From: Pseudovibrio sp. Tun.PSC04-5.I4
GTDB lineage: Bacteria > Pseudomonadota > Alphaproteobacteria > Rhizobiales > Stappiaceae
Reading direction: 5' to 3'
Assembly: GCF_900104145.1 (NCBI RefSeq)
Contig: NZ_FNLB01000006.1
Coordinates: 2,678,501 to 2,742,500, forward strand
Length of the DNA: 64,000 nt
This document shows, in pieces, positions 17,945 through 27,093 of this stretch. The notes below the pieces were generated by a model. That model was not told the DNA's origin and ran no database searches. It saw only the letters and a list, made by a program, of their open reading frames with translations. How positions within the stretch are numbered: the first letter of the stretch is position 1; the number at the start of each line of letters is the position of its first letter. The translations under genes and the position numbers were made by a program.

Positions 17945-18589
17945 CTAGGCTTCTTTATCTAGTGTTGAACCCGGTCCTGCATTTTTGTCGGTTACAGGAA
18001 CGATCTTTGGACCACCTTTGGAAATACCAACCATTGCGGGGCGCAGCACACGCTCACCAATGACGTAACCTGCCTGAACCACGTTCATAACAGTGTTGTT
18101 TGGCACTTCTGTGTTTGGAACTTCAAACATTGCCTGATGGAAATGCGGGTTGAACTTCTCACCTTCTGGGGAAAGACGCTTCACGCCGTGCTTTTCGAGG
18201 TGGTTGAGCATTTCGCGCTCTACCAATTCAACGCCTTCAACCAGAGCTTTGAGGTTCTCATCGTTCTGTGTTGCTTCGTCTGGCAGTGCATCGATTGCGC
18301 GGCCAAGGTTGTCATTGACCACCAGCATATCGCGCGCAAAACCAGCAATGGCGTAAACCTTAGCGTCTTTCACTTCTTTCTCAGTGCGACGGCGTAGATT
18401 TTCCATTTCAGCCATCGTACGCAAAGTACGGTCTTTGAGAGCTGCGTTTTCTGCTCTGAGTGCTTCGATTGGATCGACTTCCACAGCAGCTTCTACCTGC
18501 TCCGCCTCATTCGCAAAGGCTACTTCTTCAGCAACAACTTCTGGATTCAGCTGTTCTTCAGTGTGCGGAGTTTTATTTTGATCGCTCAT
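17945..18589 (-). CDS. grpE: Nucleotide exchange factor GrpE
   Basis: Co-chaperone of DnaK that releases ADP; 214 aa. The ATG at 18589 (MSDQNKTPHTEEQ) is preferred over the upstream ATG at 18595 and the longer frame to 18643, with GGGAT just upstream. The acidic N-terminus is followed by the long coiled coil (residues about 45-100, including LRAENAALKDRTLRTMAEME and NLRRRTEKEV) and the C-terminal beta domain ending VLRPAMVGISKGG. A terminator follows. In many related genomes grpE sits by hrcA; here it is beside trxA. Confidence 0.95.
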   Translation of the reverse strand: MSDQNKTPHTEEQLNPEVVAEEVAFANEAEQVEAAVEVDPIEALRAENAALKDRTLRTMAEMENLRRRTEKEVKDAKVYAIAGFARDMLVVNDNLGRAIDALPDEATQNDENLKALVEGVELVEREMLNHLEKHGVKRLSPEGEKFNPHFHQAMFEVPNTEVPNNTVMNVVQAGYVIGERVLRPAMVGISKGGPKIVPVTDKNAGPGSTLDKEA

Positions 18590-18703
18590 CGTCATCCCGT
18601 CTCTTGAAACCTGCTCCAAATTGCTAGGAGCGAAGTAAAGCAAGGCTGCTGCTCGGCGCCCATGCTACAAAATTATTTGGACCCTATTTAGTCACTGTTT
18701 GCC

Positions 18704-18745
18704 AAAAACAAAAGACCTCCGGCCACATACATGCCCGGAGATCCT
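18704..18745 (-). terminator. Terminator downstream of trxA
   Basis: On the minus strand the stem GATCTCCGG...CCGGAGGTC is followed by TTTTGTTTTT, about 50 nt after the trxA stop codon. Confidence 0.75.
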
Positions 18746-18792
18746 CAGAATGCCCGATTTTACTCAGCATTTCGTTGCAAATACCACCAAAA

Positions 18793-19113
18793 TTAGGAGT
18801 ACTGCTTGATCCAATCAGCAATTTTGCCCTTTGGCTGCGCGCCAACGAGAGTCGCAGCAGGCTGGCCGTCCTTAAAAAGGATCATTGTTGGGATAGAACG
18901 CACGCCGTAATTCATTGCGCTCTGCTGGTTGCTGTCGATGTCCAGCTTCACAATTTTAACTGCACCAGCCATTTCCTCGGAGATTTCTTCCAGGGATGGA
19001 GCAATCATCTTACAAGGACCGCACCAGGTCGCCCAAAAATCCACCAGAACTGGTGTGGAGCTCTTCAGGACTTCAGCTTCAAAGCTTCCGTCTTCAACTT
19101 TCACAGTGGCCAT
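18793..19113 (-). CDS. trxA: Thioredoxin
   Basis: Small disulfide reductase of 106 aa. The active site WCGPC is at residues 30-34 in FWATWCGPCKM, and the cis-proline loop RSIPTM follows near residue 73. It is 110 nt downstream of addA on the same strand, the common addB-addA-trxA order of this group, and has its own terminator. Confidence 0.97.
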   Translation of the reverse strand: MATVKVEDGSFEAEVLKSSTPVLVDFWATWCGPCKMIAPSLEEISEEMAGAVKIVKLDIDSNQQSAMNYGVRSIPTMILFKDGQPAATLVGAQPKGKIADWIKQYS

Positions 19114-19225
19114 TTTTGCCTCTTCTATAATTTAGCGCGAGTCACCCCCAAATGAGCGAACTCTGTTGTCATGAAAATAAGAACGCGAGAGCCAAGCGTC
19201 AAGCGACCGAATTCTCAACATTCTG

Positions 19226-22200
19226 TTAGAAATTAAAAGTTTTCATGAGTTCCACCGGTATTTCTATCAGGCGAGGGCCCGATGTATATAACAGCAGCGC
19301 TCTTATTTTGCGACCTGGGTAAAGCTCAGCAAGCAGTTTCTTATAAACAGCTAACTGCGCAATATAAATTTCAGATACGCCCTGAGCCGTTTGCGGCACT
19401 ACAGCATTGGTTTTGAAATCAAGAATGGTCACGTCTTCGTCATTGACCAAAAGACGGTCAATCAACCCGAGGATTTCGACTGGCTTGCCATCCTCCCCCG
19501 TCAACATGCCTTGAATGGGAACTTCCGCTCTGCCGTTTGCCCCAAATAGCTCGGCAAACTCTGGATTATTCAGTGTATTAAACACGTCATCCAGCAACCG
19601 AGTTCTGTTCCGTTCAAAACGCTCAGGCAGTGCCCCTGTTAAAAACCGATCTGCTGAGGTCTCGCGTTGTTCCTCTGGCAAATCTGGCAGGATTTCGAGC
19701 AGCCTGTGAATTATCCGGCCGCGTACCAAAGGCCAGTCTTCTGGCTGGCGTGCTGCTTCGAGCGCATCCTTTGGGTCTTGTTGCTCGATGTTTTCCTTGG
19801 CATCCATTTCTTCAAAGGCAGCAGAAGGTTTCAAACGGCGTATGCGTTCTGGTGATGAAACATTATGAGCAACCCAATCCGGCAATGCCGAATTCTCTCG
19901 TGTTACGACTGGAGCACTGCGCGGCACCACAGGCTCAGGCTGGTCGATGCCATTTTTTGTCCAGAGCCATGACGCTATTTCACCGTTTGCATCTTTTTGC
20001 TCGCGGGCTTCTTCAATCAGACCATTGCGGGTGAGTGTATACCAGCATTCATCGTGCGGGCCGCGTTTTGGTGCCCAGCCGCACACCACAAGGCGATCCT
20101 TAGCGCGCGTGAGAGCAACATAAAGCAGGCGCCTGTATTCTTCCTTTTGGCCTTCCCCCAGCAGCTCCAGCGCTTCCTCATGCCATGGGGTGCGCTGTGC
20201 TTTGTTGGGGAGCCAAACCAGAGCGGGCGCGGCTTCCAGATCACCCTCACGCGGTTTTTCAACCATGACAGGAGAGTGCTGGCTGGAAACAGGTGCATTG
20301 CAGCCATCTGCCAGAATAACGTAGGACGCTTCCAGCCCTTTGGCGCCATGCACGGTCATGATGCGCACCATTCCCTTGGCCGCATTGAGCTCGCGTTTAA
20401 TGACGGTTTTTGTCTGCATCAACCATGCAAGGAAACCTTCCATGCCCGGCGTGCCGCTTTTTTCATAGGTCAGCGTGAGCGAGAGGAACTCATCGAGAAC
20501 ATCATCAACTTCACTCCCGAGGCGCTCCCTGAATTTTTGCCGGTAGCCATCTGTTCCAATGATCTTTGCGTAGAACTCGAAAGGCGGCACAAAATCGGCT
20601 CTGTCTCGCCAGATGACCAGTTGTTTGCGGACATTTTGCCACTTTTCACTGTTCTCAGATTTGCGCAGCAGCTCATGCCAGAGCGTACCCGGCCTTGGTG
20701 TGCCCGCTGTTTCGCGCGCAATTTCAAAGAGGTCATCATCCAGCAAGCCGAACAGCGGGCTTTTGAGAACACAAGCGAGAGACAAATCATCTTCCGGCAA
20801 CAGGATGAACCGGCCCAGCGCAACCAGATCTTTCACCGCGATGTGGTCGGTTAAGGTTAGGCGGTCAGACCCGGCGGCGGGGACATCCAGACGTTTGAGT
20901 TCGCGGTTCAGCGCTTCCACAAACTGGCCGCGTTTCCGCACGAGAACCAACACGTCTCCCGGCCCAGCAACGCCTCTTTGGTCCCAGTCCTTAATTTGCT
21001 CTGCGATGCGCGTTGCCAGCCGCAACATTGGGTTGCCGGTGCCAATCGCATCGATGGGCTGTGTCCAGTCGTCTGGTTCCAGCGTTTCGACAGCTTCTTC
21101 CAGCGGCCAGATTTCTACACGGCCCGGATCATTGTGGCGGATTGCTTCGTGTACCGGAGCCACATTTTCTTGTGACAGGCCCTTAAAGGCTTCCGGCGAG
21201 CCGAACACTTTATCGACGGCTCCAAGCACATCCGGCGTGGAGCGGAACGAGAGATTGAGTTCAATGCCCTCAAAGTTCCTCTGCGCATCTTTCGCTTTTC
21301 CCGCGAAGAACTTTCGCATTTCCGCGAAATAAGCCGGAACAGCGCCCTGGAAAGAATAGATGGACTGTTTTTCATCGCCCACCGCAAAGATGGTACGCAT
21401 TTTCTCTCTAGCGCCATTCCCTGCGAAGAATTCCTCTGCCAGTGCGCGGATCACTTCCCACTGGCGCGGACTTGTGTCCTGCGCTTCATCAACCAGAATG
21501 TGGTCGAGACCCTGATCCAGTTTGTACTGTACCCATTGCGCGGCTTCGGCACGGGAGAGCAGCCTGGCAGATTTCACCACCAAATCCTCAAAGTCCAGAT
21601 AGCCGCGACGGAGTTTTTCCGTCTCGTAGTACCGTAAAACAGCGTCAGAGAGAGTGAGGATCGCTTTGGTGCCAGATACCGTTATGACGGCATTTAAGTG
21701 CTGGAAAGCTTCCAGAATGCGCGCCTGTTCCACGAACAAACGGTCGATAACCTCCGGAAAACCCGTTTGCACCTTCTTCGTGGCAAGAGATTTGCGCGGG
21801 CCGAAGGTGCCAGTCAGGAAGATTTTCAGCCACTCAATGCGCCATCTTTCATCGCTTTTCTGCGTGATTGCTGCCTCTAACGCGGCGGCACGGTCTTGAT
21901 CCGTCTTGGAGCCGACGCGTAAGGCTTCCGCAAACGCTTTTACCTCGTCGTCCGTAAGCGAACAATTCCGTCGCAACGAACTTGCAAAGCCAGATATATC
22001 ATCCTCCGGCATGACGGAAAAATCAGCGTATAGCGCAGAAACAGCGCCCTCGAGGTCGCCATAGGGTGCGAGCCAGCGATAAAATGCGTCTCGACGGCTG
22101 ATAAGTTCCGAAAGTGCCTTTTCGACACCAGAATCCGGCAACAGCTCGATCAACTGGGAAAGCGCAACACCAATTTGAGAGTCTGGTTCAATCTCCGCGC

Positions 22201-22699
22201 TGTGCAGAACGCTGGCACGCGCCTCATTGAGCAGCTCTTCGGCAAGGCGGTCATCTAAAACCGAAAAGTGCCCGGCCACATTTGCTTCCAGCGGGAACTG
22301 GTGCAGTAACGCTTCACAGAACGCGTGGATGGTCTGGATTTTCAAGCCACCCGGCGTTTCCAATGCCTTCGCAAAGAGACGGCGGGCACTTGCCAGTTGT
22401 TTGGGCGAGGTTGGGCGGCCTTCCATATCCTCAATCTCAGTGGACAACTCAGCATCGGTCAGCTGCGTCCACTTCGCTAGAGAATCGAACACACGCGTCG
22501 CCATTTCAGCGGCGGCGGCTTTGGTGAAGGTGAGGCAGAGAATGCGCGAGGGATCAGTCCCCGACAACAGCAGGCGCACAACACGGCGTGCAAGGACGAA
22601 GGTTTTGCCGGAACCTGCATTGGCGCTCACCCAAGCTGAGTTTTGCGGGTGTGCGGCGCGTTGCTGGCTATCAAGTGTTTTTGCTGGAATGTCCATCAT
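19226..22699 (-). CDS. addA: Double-strand break repair helicase-nuclease AddA
   Basis: Large subunit of the AddAB enzyme (1157 aa), the alphaproteobacterial counterpart of RecBCD that resects double-strand breaks for RecA. UvrD/Rep helicase motifs: Walker A VSANAGSGKTFVLARR at about residues 23-38, ILVDEAQDTSPRQWEV in the centre, and MTVHGAKGLEASYVIL for motif V. A C-terminal RecB-like PD-(D/E)XK nuclease is indicated by VTILDFKTNAVV near residue 1095. The start is the ATG at 22699, overlapping the addB stop by 4 nt (ATGA), in place of a longer frame to 22729 that would run into addB. Confidence 0.95.
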   Translation of the reverse strand: MMDIPAKTLDSQQRAAHPQNSAWVSANAGSGKTFVLARRVVRLLLSGTDPSRILCLTFTKAAAAEMATRVFDSLAKWTQLTDAELSTEIEDMEGRPTSPKQLASARRLFAKALETPGGLKIQTIHAFCEALLHQFPLEANVAGHFSVLDDRLAEELLNEARASVLHSAEIEPDSQIGVALSQLIELLPDSGVEKALSELISRRDAFYRWLAPYGDLEGAVSALYADFSVMPEDDISGFASSLRRNCSLTDDEVKAFAEALRVGSKTDQDRAAALEAAITQKSDERWRIEWLKIFLTGTFGPRKSLATKKVQTGFPEVIDRLFVEQARILEAFQHLNAVITVSGTKAILTLSDAVLRYYETEKLRRGYLDFEDLVVKSARLLSRAEAAQWVQYKLDQGLDHILVDEAQDTSPRQWEVIRALAEEFFAGNGAREKMRTIFAVGDEKQSIYSFQGAVPAYFAEMRKFFAGKAKDAQRNFEGIELNLSFRSTPDVLGAVDKVFGSPEAFKGLSQENVAPVHEAIRHNDPGRVEIWPLEEAVETLEPDDWTQPIDAIGTGNPMLRLATRIAEQIKDWDQRGVAGPGDVLVLVRKRGQFVEALNRELKRLDVPAAGSDRLTLTDHIAVKDLVALGRFILLPEDDLSLACVLKSPLFGLLDDDLFEIARETAGTPRPGTLWHELLRKSENSEKWQNVRKQLVIWRDRADFVPPFEFYAKIIGTDGYRQKFRERLGSEVDDVLDEFLSLTLTYEKSGTPGMEGFLAWLMQTKTVIKRELNAAKGMVRIMTVHGAKGLEASYVILADGCNAPVSSQHSPVMVEKPREGDLEAAPALVWLPNKAQRTPWHEEALELLGEGQKEEYRRLLYVALTRAKDRLVVCGWAPKRGPHDECWYTLTRNGLIEEAREQKDANGEIASWLWTKNGIDQPEPVVPRSAPVVTRENSALPDWVAHNVSSPERIRRLKPSAAFEEMDAKENIEQQDPKDALEAARQPEDWPLVRGRIIHRLLEILPDLPEEQRETSADRFLTGALPERFERNRTRLLDDVFNTLNNPEFAELFGANGRAEVPIQGMLTGEDGKPVEILGLIDRLLVNDEDVTILDFKTNAVVPQTAQGVSEIYIAQLAVYKKLLAELYPGRKIRALLLYTSGPRLIEIPVELMKTFNF

Positions 22700-25600
22700 G
22701 CATCCTCCCCATCTTCGCCAAGGGACCATTCTTGCACGCGGGCAAGATGATCATAGGAGGCAGCCCATTCCCGTTCCTTCAACACGCGCGCTCTGGAGAG
22801 GTAACCCTTCTTCGGGTTTTCATAGGCGGCGACGAGTTGTTCCAGCCGTTGCCATGCTTCTTCTGCCAGTTCCTCCGCAGTGCCTTCTTTCGGGACGCGG
22901 CTTTCCAGCTTCACGGCATCACTGCCGCCTTTGAGCTGGATATAGAGCATGTCCGAGATTGGCAGGTCGTGCGGCAAGTCCTCAAACCCCTTACGGCGGA
23001 TCATGGCAACTTCCAGCGGCAGCTGAGGAGACAGCAGCGCTTCCACCTGTTTGGCAGAGGGTGGCATTCCAGTTTTATAATCCACCACACGCAGGGTGTT
23101 GTCTTTCATCAGGTCAATGCGGTCCGCACGTCCTGTGAGCGTGAAGTTGCGCTCGGGGCGTTTCATTTCCACTTTGCCGTATTCCTCAAGGAAGCGGTCA
23201 TGGATGCGCGGGGCGATCTCTCCCTCATAGGCGACAAACTCTTCCGCGATGCGTTCAAAGCGAGGCCACCACAGGGCTCGGATTGCCGGGAAAGCATCTA
23301 GCGGGCGGAACAGGCGACCACCTTCTGTTATCAATGCACGGACGGCTTTATCGTCAAACGGCCCGTCCCAATCTCCAAGGAAGTTCGCCAGTGCATCGTG
23401 GATGATGTTGCCTTTGTCTGCTGCTCCCGGTTCGCCGCCGATTGGGTCGACTTCATCCAGACGCAAAACGTTTTTTGCGTAGATGAGATAGGGGTCGCGG
23501 ATCAGGTTCTCAATCGCGGTGACAGACAACTGCACAGGCCGCGCTTCTACCGGCGGTTTTGGCTCAGGGCGTCTGGCGGGGCGGACTGGCGTTTCGGAGC
23601 GGTCCAGCACCAAGGCAAGTTCGGTATAGCGCTTGCCGCGTGCGCGCATCTGCTTCTCAACGGTTTCGCCTGCCAGCGTTACAATGCGCTGGAGCCAGCG
23701 AGAGGCCACCGTTGGCGAGCCATCGACGCGTTCTGAACGTGACAAGACCACTTCTGGAGCGCCGAGGTTCCAAAGGAAATCGTGGGCGGAGGTACCGATT
23801 TTGCGCTCGGGTGGATCTAGGCCGATTTGCCCCTTCATGGGACGGTTCAGCCACGGATCATTTCGCGTGCGTTGTGGCCATGTGCCCTCATTCAACCCAC
23901 CAAGGACAACGAGGTCATACCGCTGCAAGCGGGCTTCCATTGGGCCGAGCAGGTGAATGCGCGGGTCAGCAGGCATACGGGAACGCACTGCTCCGCCTGT
24001 GATGAGCGCACCAAATACACCGGGCCATTCGTTGGCAGGCACGCAAAGCCCAGCGGCGTCGGCTTCTAACAAGGATGTTAGTGTGTCGGCCAATGCCTTG
24101 CCGTTTTCCTTGTCAAACAGCTCTTCCGTGGAGCCGTTTTCATCTGCGCCTAACAGCAGCACGGCATCCACATGGGTTTTGATAAGTTGCTCGACGGGGA
24201 TCTCGTTGGGCTCCTGAAGCAAAGCCTCCAGTGGGCCGAGAGCCTGCTCCAACCGGTCCAGCAGCGTATCGATTGCGGTCCAATCCTCTTCCACCAGCTT
24301 GCACCAGCGTGGGACAGGCCTGTCTGTTTCCATCGCATGATCATGCGCGGCGGCAACGGCTTCTCGCAGGCCACTGAGGCCGGGTCTTGGATGCGGGCCG
24401 CGTAGAACACCGCGCTCCAATGCACGGGCCGCGGAACGTACTTCCTTCGCCTTCATGCCAAGGAAAGCAAGTGGGTGTTTGAGGAGGGCCAGCAGGTTAA
24501 CCGGGTCCAGCCCTTGCAAAGCCAGCTTCGCGGTTAGGATCGCGAGCACCATTGGCGGGGTTTGTTCCAGCGGGCGCCCTGCGGTGTCATCCACTGTGAT
24601 GCCCCAGCGGGTCAGTTCAGAACCGACCCGGCGGGCCAGTGTTCGATCTGGTGAAATCAGGGCTGTGTATTTGCCAGCTTCAACGGCTTCTCGCAAAACA
24701 AGTGCAATAGAGAGAGCTTCTTCGGCCTCGTTTCGCGCTGTGATGAGCTGCGTTTGTGCGAATGCTGTTTCCCGGTGCTGAGCGAGGTCTGAGGTGAAGA
24801 AGTTCTGCCACTCTTCTGTGGTCTCAGCCGGCCGCAGCGCTTCGTTGACGATTTCGCAGCGCAGGCGGAGGGCTTCACTCTCAGGCGTGCCCAAGAGCGC
24901 AACATCATCCCGCTTCAGGTCCAGTGCCAGCAAGAGTTGACGGAGGCTGTATTGTGGGTGACCCGGAACGCGCTGCGGTGCTGAAGGGCTACCAAGAGCC
25001 TCCCAGCTTTCTTCATCCATCTGCAAATCAAGCGCGGGGAGGACCAGTGCGCCGTTTTCCAAACTCAACACCGCTTGCATCAGTTCCGCCGTGGCCGGGA
25101 ATGAGCCTGTCGCGCCTGCGACAATGACCGGTCCGCGTGGTGGGGATGTGCGCAAGCGCTGCGCTTCAGCGCGGATGAGGGCTGAGCGGCGTTCTTTTGG
25201 GTCCATCATGCCGATGGTTTTGAGGTGTTCCGGCCAGAGGTCCGTGACGATCTTCAGGAACTCAAGCGTGATTTTCCAATACTCGGCATGGTCTTCGGGT
25301 ACGAGGCTTCCCAGCTCTGCCCAGCTGGCTTCTTCGGTTTGCACCTCATCCATCAGTGTCAGCAGATTGCCTGCCAGCCATGCCGCATCGGCGGAAGATG
25401 CTGGAACACGCGCTGGATCATCTTCTTTCAGCTGAAGGATTTTGCGGCGGAGCTGGCCTTTCCACGCCCACACAAGGCGGGTCATTGCCAGCTTGCGTTC
25501 CATGGCAGACATAGCGGGCGGCAGCGCTTCGCCATCGCCCTGCCCTTTGAGGATATGCTCCTCCTCATCCACATCACCCAGAGGCAGAATTTTGGGGAGC

Positions 25601-25815
25601 AGAGCCGCTTTCGAGCCTAGCGCTTTACGCAGGACATCCGGCAGGGTTCTGGCTGCACGGCGGGTTGGCACATAAATTGTGACATCCGCCAGCGCCATCG
25701 GGTCATCATCCGCCTGAAAGCCGGGTATGAGCTGGCCAGACAGCAAGGCTTCTACAGTTGCCTGAAGAAAGGACGAAGAAGGCGAAACGCTAAAAATATT
25801 TGGAGTGGCTGCCAC
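22696..25815 (-). CDS. addB: Double-strand break repair protein AddB
   Basis: Partner subunit of AddA; 1039 aa of the alphaproteobacterial AddB type. The N-terminal part resembles an inactivated helicase (VTIYVPTRRAARTLPDVLRK near residues 45-65), and the C-terminal nuclease has LTGRADRIDLMKDNTLRVVD followed by YKTG near residue 915. The start is GTG at 25815 with GGAGGC just upstream. Its leader and first codons belong to a 129-nt sequence that is repeated at 26933-27048 (see repeats), so an insertion has occurred directly upstream of its promoter region. Confidence 0.94.
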   Translation of the reverse strand: MAATPNIFSVSPSSSFLQATVEALLSGQLIPGFQADDDPMALADVTIYVPTRRAARTLPDVLRKALGSKAALLPKILPLGDVDEEEHILKGQGDGEALPPAMSAMERKLAMTRLVWAWKGQLRRKILQLKEDDPARVPASSADAAWLAGNLLTLMDEVQTEEASWAELGSLVPEDHAEYWKITLEFLKIVTDLWPEHLKTIGMMDPKERRSALIRAEAQRLRTSPPRGPVIVAGATGSFPATAELMQAVLSLENGALVLPALDLQMDEESWEALGSPSAPQRVPGHPQYSLRQLLLALDLKRDDVALLGTPESEALRLRCEIVNEALRPAETTEEWQNFFTSDLAQHRETAFAQTQLITARNEAEEALSIALVLREAVEAGKYTALISPDRTLARRVGSELTRWGITVDDTAGRPLEQTPPMVLAILTAKLALQGLDPVNLLALLKHPLAFLGMKAKEVRSAARALERGVLRGPHPRPGLSGLREAVAAAHDHAMETDRPVPRWCKLVEEDWTAIDTLLDRLEQALGPLEALLQEPNEIPVEQLIKTHVDAVLLLGADENGSTEELFDKENGKALADTLTSLLEADAAGLCVPANEWPGVFGALITGGAVRSRMPADPRIHLLGPMEARLQRYDLVVLGGLNEGTWPQRTRNDPWLNRPMKGQIGLDPPERKIGTSAHDFLWNLGAPEVVLSRSERVDGSPTVASRWLQRIVTLAGETVEKQMRARGKRYTELALVLDRSETPVRPARRPEPKPPVEARPVQLSVTAIENLIRDPYLIYAKNVLRLDEVDPIGGEPGAADKGNIIHDALANFLGDWDGPFDDKAVRALITEGGRLFRPLDAFPAIRALWWPRFERIAEEFVAYEGEIAPRIHDRFLEEYGKVEMKRPERNFTLTGRADRIDLMKDNTLRVVDYKTGMPPSAKQVEALLSPQLPLEVAMIRRKGFEDLPHDLPISDMLYIQLKGGSDAVKLESRVPKEGTAEELAEEAWQRLEQLVAAYENPKKGYLSRARVLKEREWAASYDHLARVQEWSLGEDGEDA

Positions 25816-25937
25816 CGGAGCCTCCTAAAAAGAACGGAAGGCTCCTTTCTAGAGCAGTTTCCACCCGATCACACAGCAAAAAGCAGAAGGTGGTTTTATA
25901 TCCCCGCGTGATTGGAGTGTGGGTGAGGGGGAGACGG
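25809..25937 (+). repeat. Direct repeat copy A: addB leader and first codons
   Basis: This sequence covers the first codons, ribosome-binding site and upstream region of addB. It matches 26933-27048 in the same orientation, with about 7 mismatches over roughly 107 aligned positions plus one 13-nt stretch present only here. Similarity appears to continue a little into addB codons (AATATTT core). The two copies flank the HxlR-VOC gene pair. Confidence 0.88.
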
Positions 25938-25956
25938 ACTAGCTTAGCATTCTCAC

Positions 25957-26493
25957 TCACGCATGCAGGTCAATTGCCCGGTTAATCTCAATGCCCGTAT
26001 TAGTGGCGCAATAGAGGGGGAATGGCAGCCGTTTTGAGGTATCGATGTCACGTTGGATCCACTCTCGTTCTTCCAATTGAACTAGTGATGCAGACAATGC
26101 GCGATCGGTGATTGTCGCCAAGTCTGATCTTATTCCTGAAAAACGCCGAGGCGTGGCAGTGAGTGCCAGAATGGGGAGCGTCCAGCTTTTTCGAAGTAAG
26201 GCAAATTCTCGTTCATCAGGGACGGCATTCACGATCCTGCTAGCGATCTCGGCAGCTTTGATGCCAGCCGAGGTCAGTCGGAATTCCGGACGTAGCGGAT
26301 GTCCATGACCCGGGTTTTTCTCCAAGAATTTGAGCTGAGTAAGATGTTCAAGACTTGCATTGAATGACGTGCGGCTTGCTCCCGATGCTGCCAGCAACGG
26401 AGCCTGCCTGCCGGGAACGCCAGAATGCAAGAGAGCCAGAATGTTTAAAGACCAAGCTCGGGATGTGAGCTTGACAAGCTTCGATATGTCCAT
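25957..26493 (-). CDS. Transcriptional regulator with two tandem HxlR-like winged-helix domains
   Basis: A 178-aa protein. The second half is a recognisable HxlR-type winged helix (residues about 97-170: SWTLPILALTATPRRFSGIR, then LSASLVQLEEREWIQRDI). The first half (residues about 8-80: AWSLNILALLHSGVPGRQA, SRTSFNASLEHLTQLKFLEK, FRLTSAGIKAAEI) follows the same pattern more loosely, so I read it as a duplicated domain; ordinary HxlR proteins have one. It is divergent from the VOC gene, which it probably controls through the inverted repeat between them. The start ATG at 26493 has no ribosome-binding site; a TATACT element lies 2 nt upstream, so the message may be leaderless. Confidence 0.72.
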   Translation of the reverse strand: MDISKLVKLTSRAWSLNILALLHSGVPGRQAPLLAASGASRTSFNASLEHLTQLKFLEKNPGHGHPLRPEFRLTSAGIKAAEIASRIVNAVPDEREFALLRKSWTLPILALTATPRRFSGIRSDLATITDRALSASLVQLEEREWIQRDIDTSKRLPFPLYCATNTGIEINRAIDLHA

Positions 26494-26509
26494 AAAGTAT
26501 AGTTACTTT
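26494..26509. promoter_or_regulatory. Operator-like inverted repeat between HxlR-type regulator and VOC gene
   Basis: The sequence AAAGTATAGTTACTTT has perfect 6-nt arms (AAAGTA/TACTTT) around TAGT. It abuts the regulator's start codon and overlaps a minus-strand -10-like TATACT, while lying 24 nt before the VOC start. This is the expected place for an autoregulatory site controlling both genes. Confidence 0.55.
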
Positions 26510-26533
26510 ATTTTTTGATGAAAGGGAAGTTTT

Positions 26534-26911
26534 ATGGCACTTGTTTCTTTAGAAAATACTATTACCCTCGCGCTCTCTGTTCGGGACCGCCATGTGAGCG
26601 CTGACTGGTATAGCTCCATGCTCGGCTTTGAGCTGATCCATCACATGGATGAGGCGGGCTGGAGCGAGATGCAGACAAAAACTGAAGGCGTGACTCTGGG
26701 GTTGGGCGAACAGTCAGATCCCTCTCCCGGCAATTTTGTACCAGTCTTTGGGGTCTCCGATATTGAAACAGCACGAGGCGCTTTGGAAACAGCCGGCGTG
26801 AAGTTCGACGGAGAGACTGAAACCATTGAGGGAATGGTCAGCACCGCGACATTCTATGATCCGGACAACAACGCTTTGATGTTGGCCCAAGATCTGACGG
26901 TGAGTGCCTGA
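26534..26911 (+). CDS. VOC superfamily protein (glyoxalase / dioxygenase-like)
   Basis: A 125-aa single-module vicinal oxygen chelate protein. The beta-alpha-beta pattern is clear: ITLALSVRDRHVSADWYSSM at residues 9-28, then FVPVFGVSDIETARGALETA, then ATFYDPDNNALMLAQDL at the end. The position that is a metal-binding glutamate in many relatives (DPDGNxLEL) reads NALMLAQ, so classical glyoxalase metal binding is doubtful; some VOC proteins bind drugs or lipophiles without catalysis. GAAAGGGAAG gives a good ribosome-binding site. Its stop codon lies a few bases before direct repeat copy B. Confidence 0.8.
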   Translation: MALVSLENTITLALSVRDRHVSADWYSSMLGFELIHHMDEAGWSEMQTKTEGVTLGLGEQSDPSPGNFVPVFGVSDIETARGALETAGVKFDGETETIEGMVSTATFYDPDNNALMLAQDLTVSA

Positions 26912-26932
26912 TACCGTAAATATTTGAAATGC

Positions 26933-27048
26933 CTGCCACCGTAGCCTCCTGAAAAGAACGGAATACTCCTTTCTAGAGCAGTTTCCACCCGATCACACAG
27001 CAAAAAGAAGAAGGGGGTTTTATATCCCTGCGTGATTGGGGGAGACGG
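26933..27048 (+). repeat. Direct repeat copy B: duplicated addB leader
   Basis: Same orientation as 25809-25937 and about 93% identical outside a 13-nt gap. Read on the minus strand it even keeps the ribosome-binding site, a GTG and a few addB-like codons (M-A-G-I-S-N-I-Y against M-A-A-T-P-N-I-F) before the frame diverges. It is therefore a detached relic of the addB 5' end. Confidence 0.88.
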
Positions 27049-27093
27049 CATAATAATCAATGTTTATGACATGATCACAAGCACAGCTTAGAG

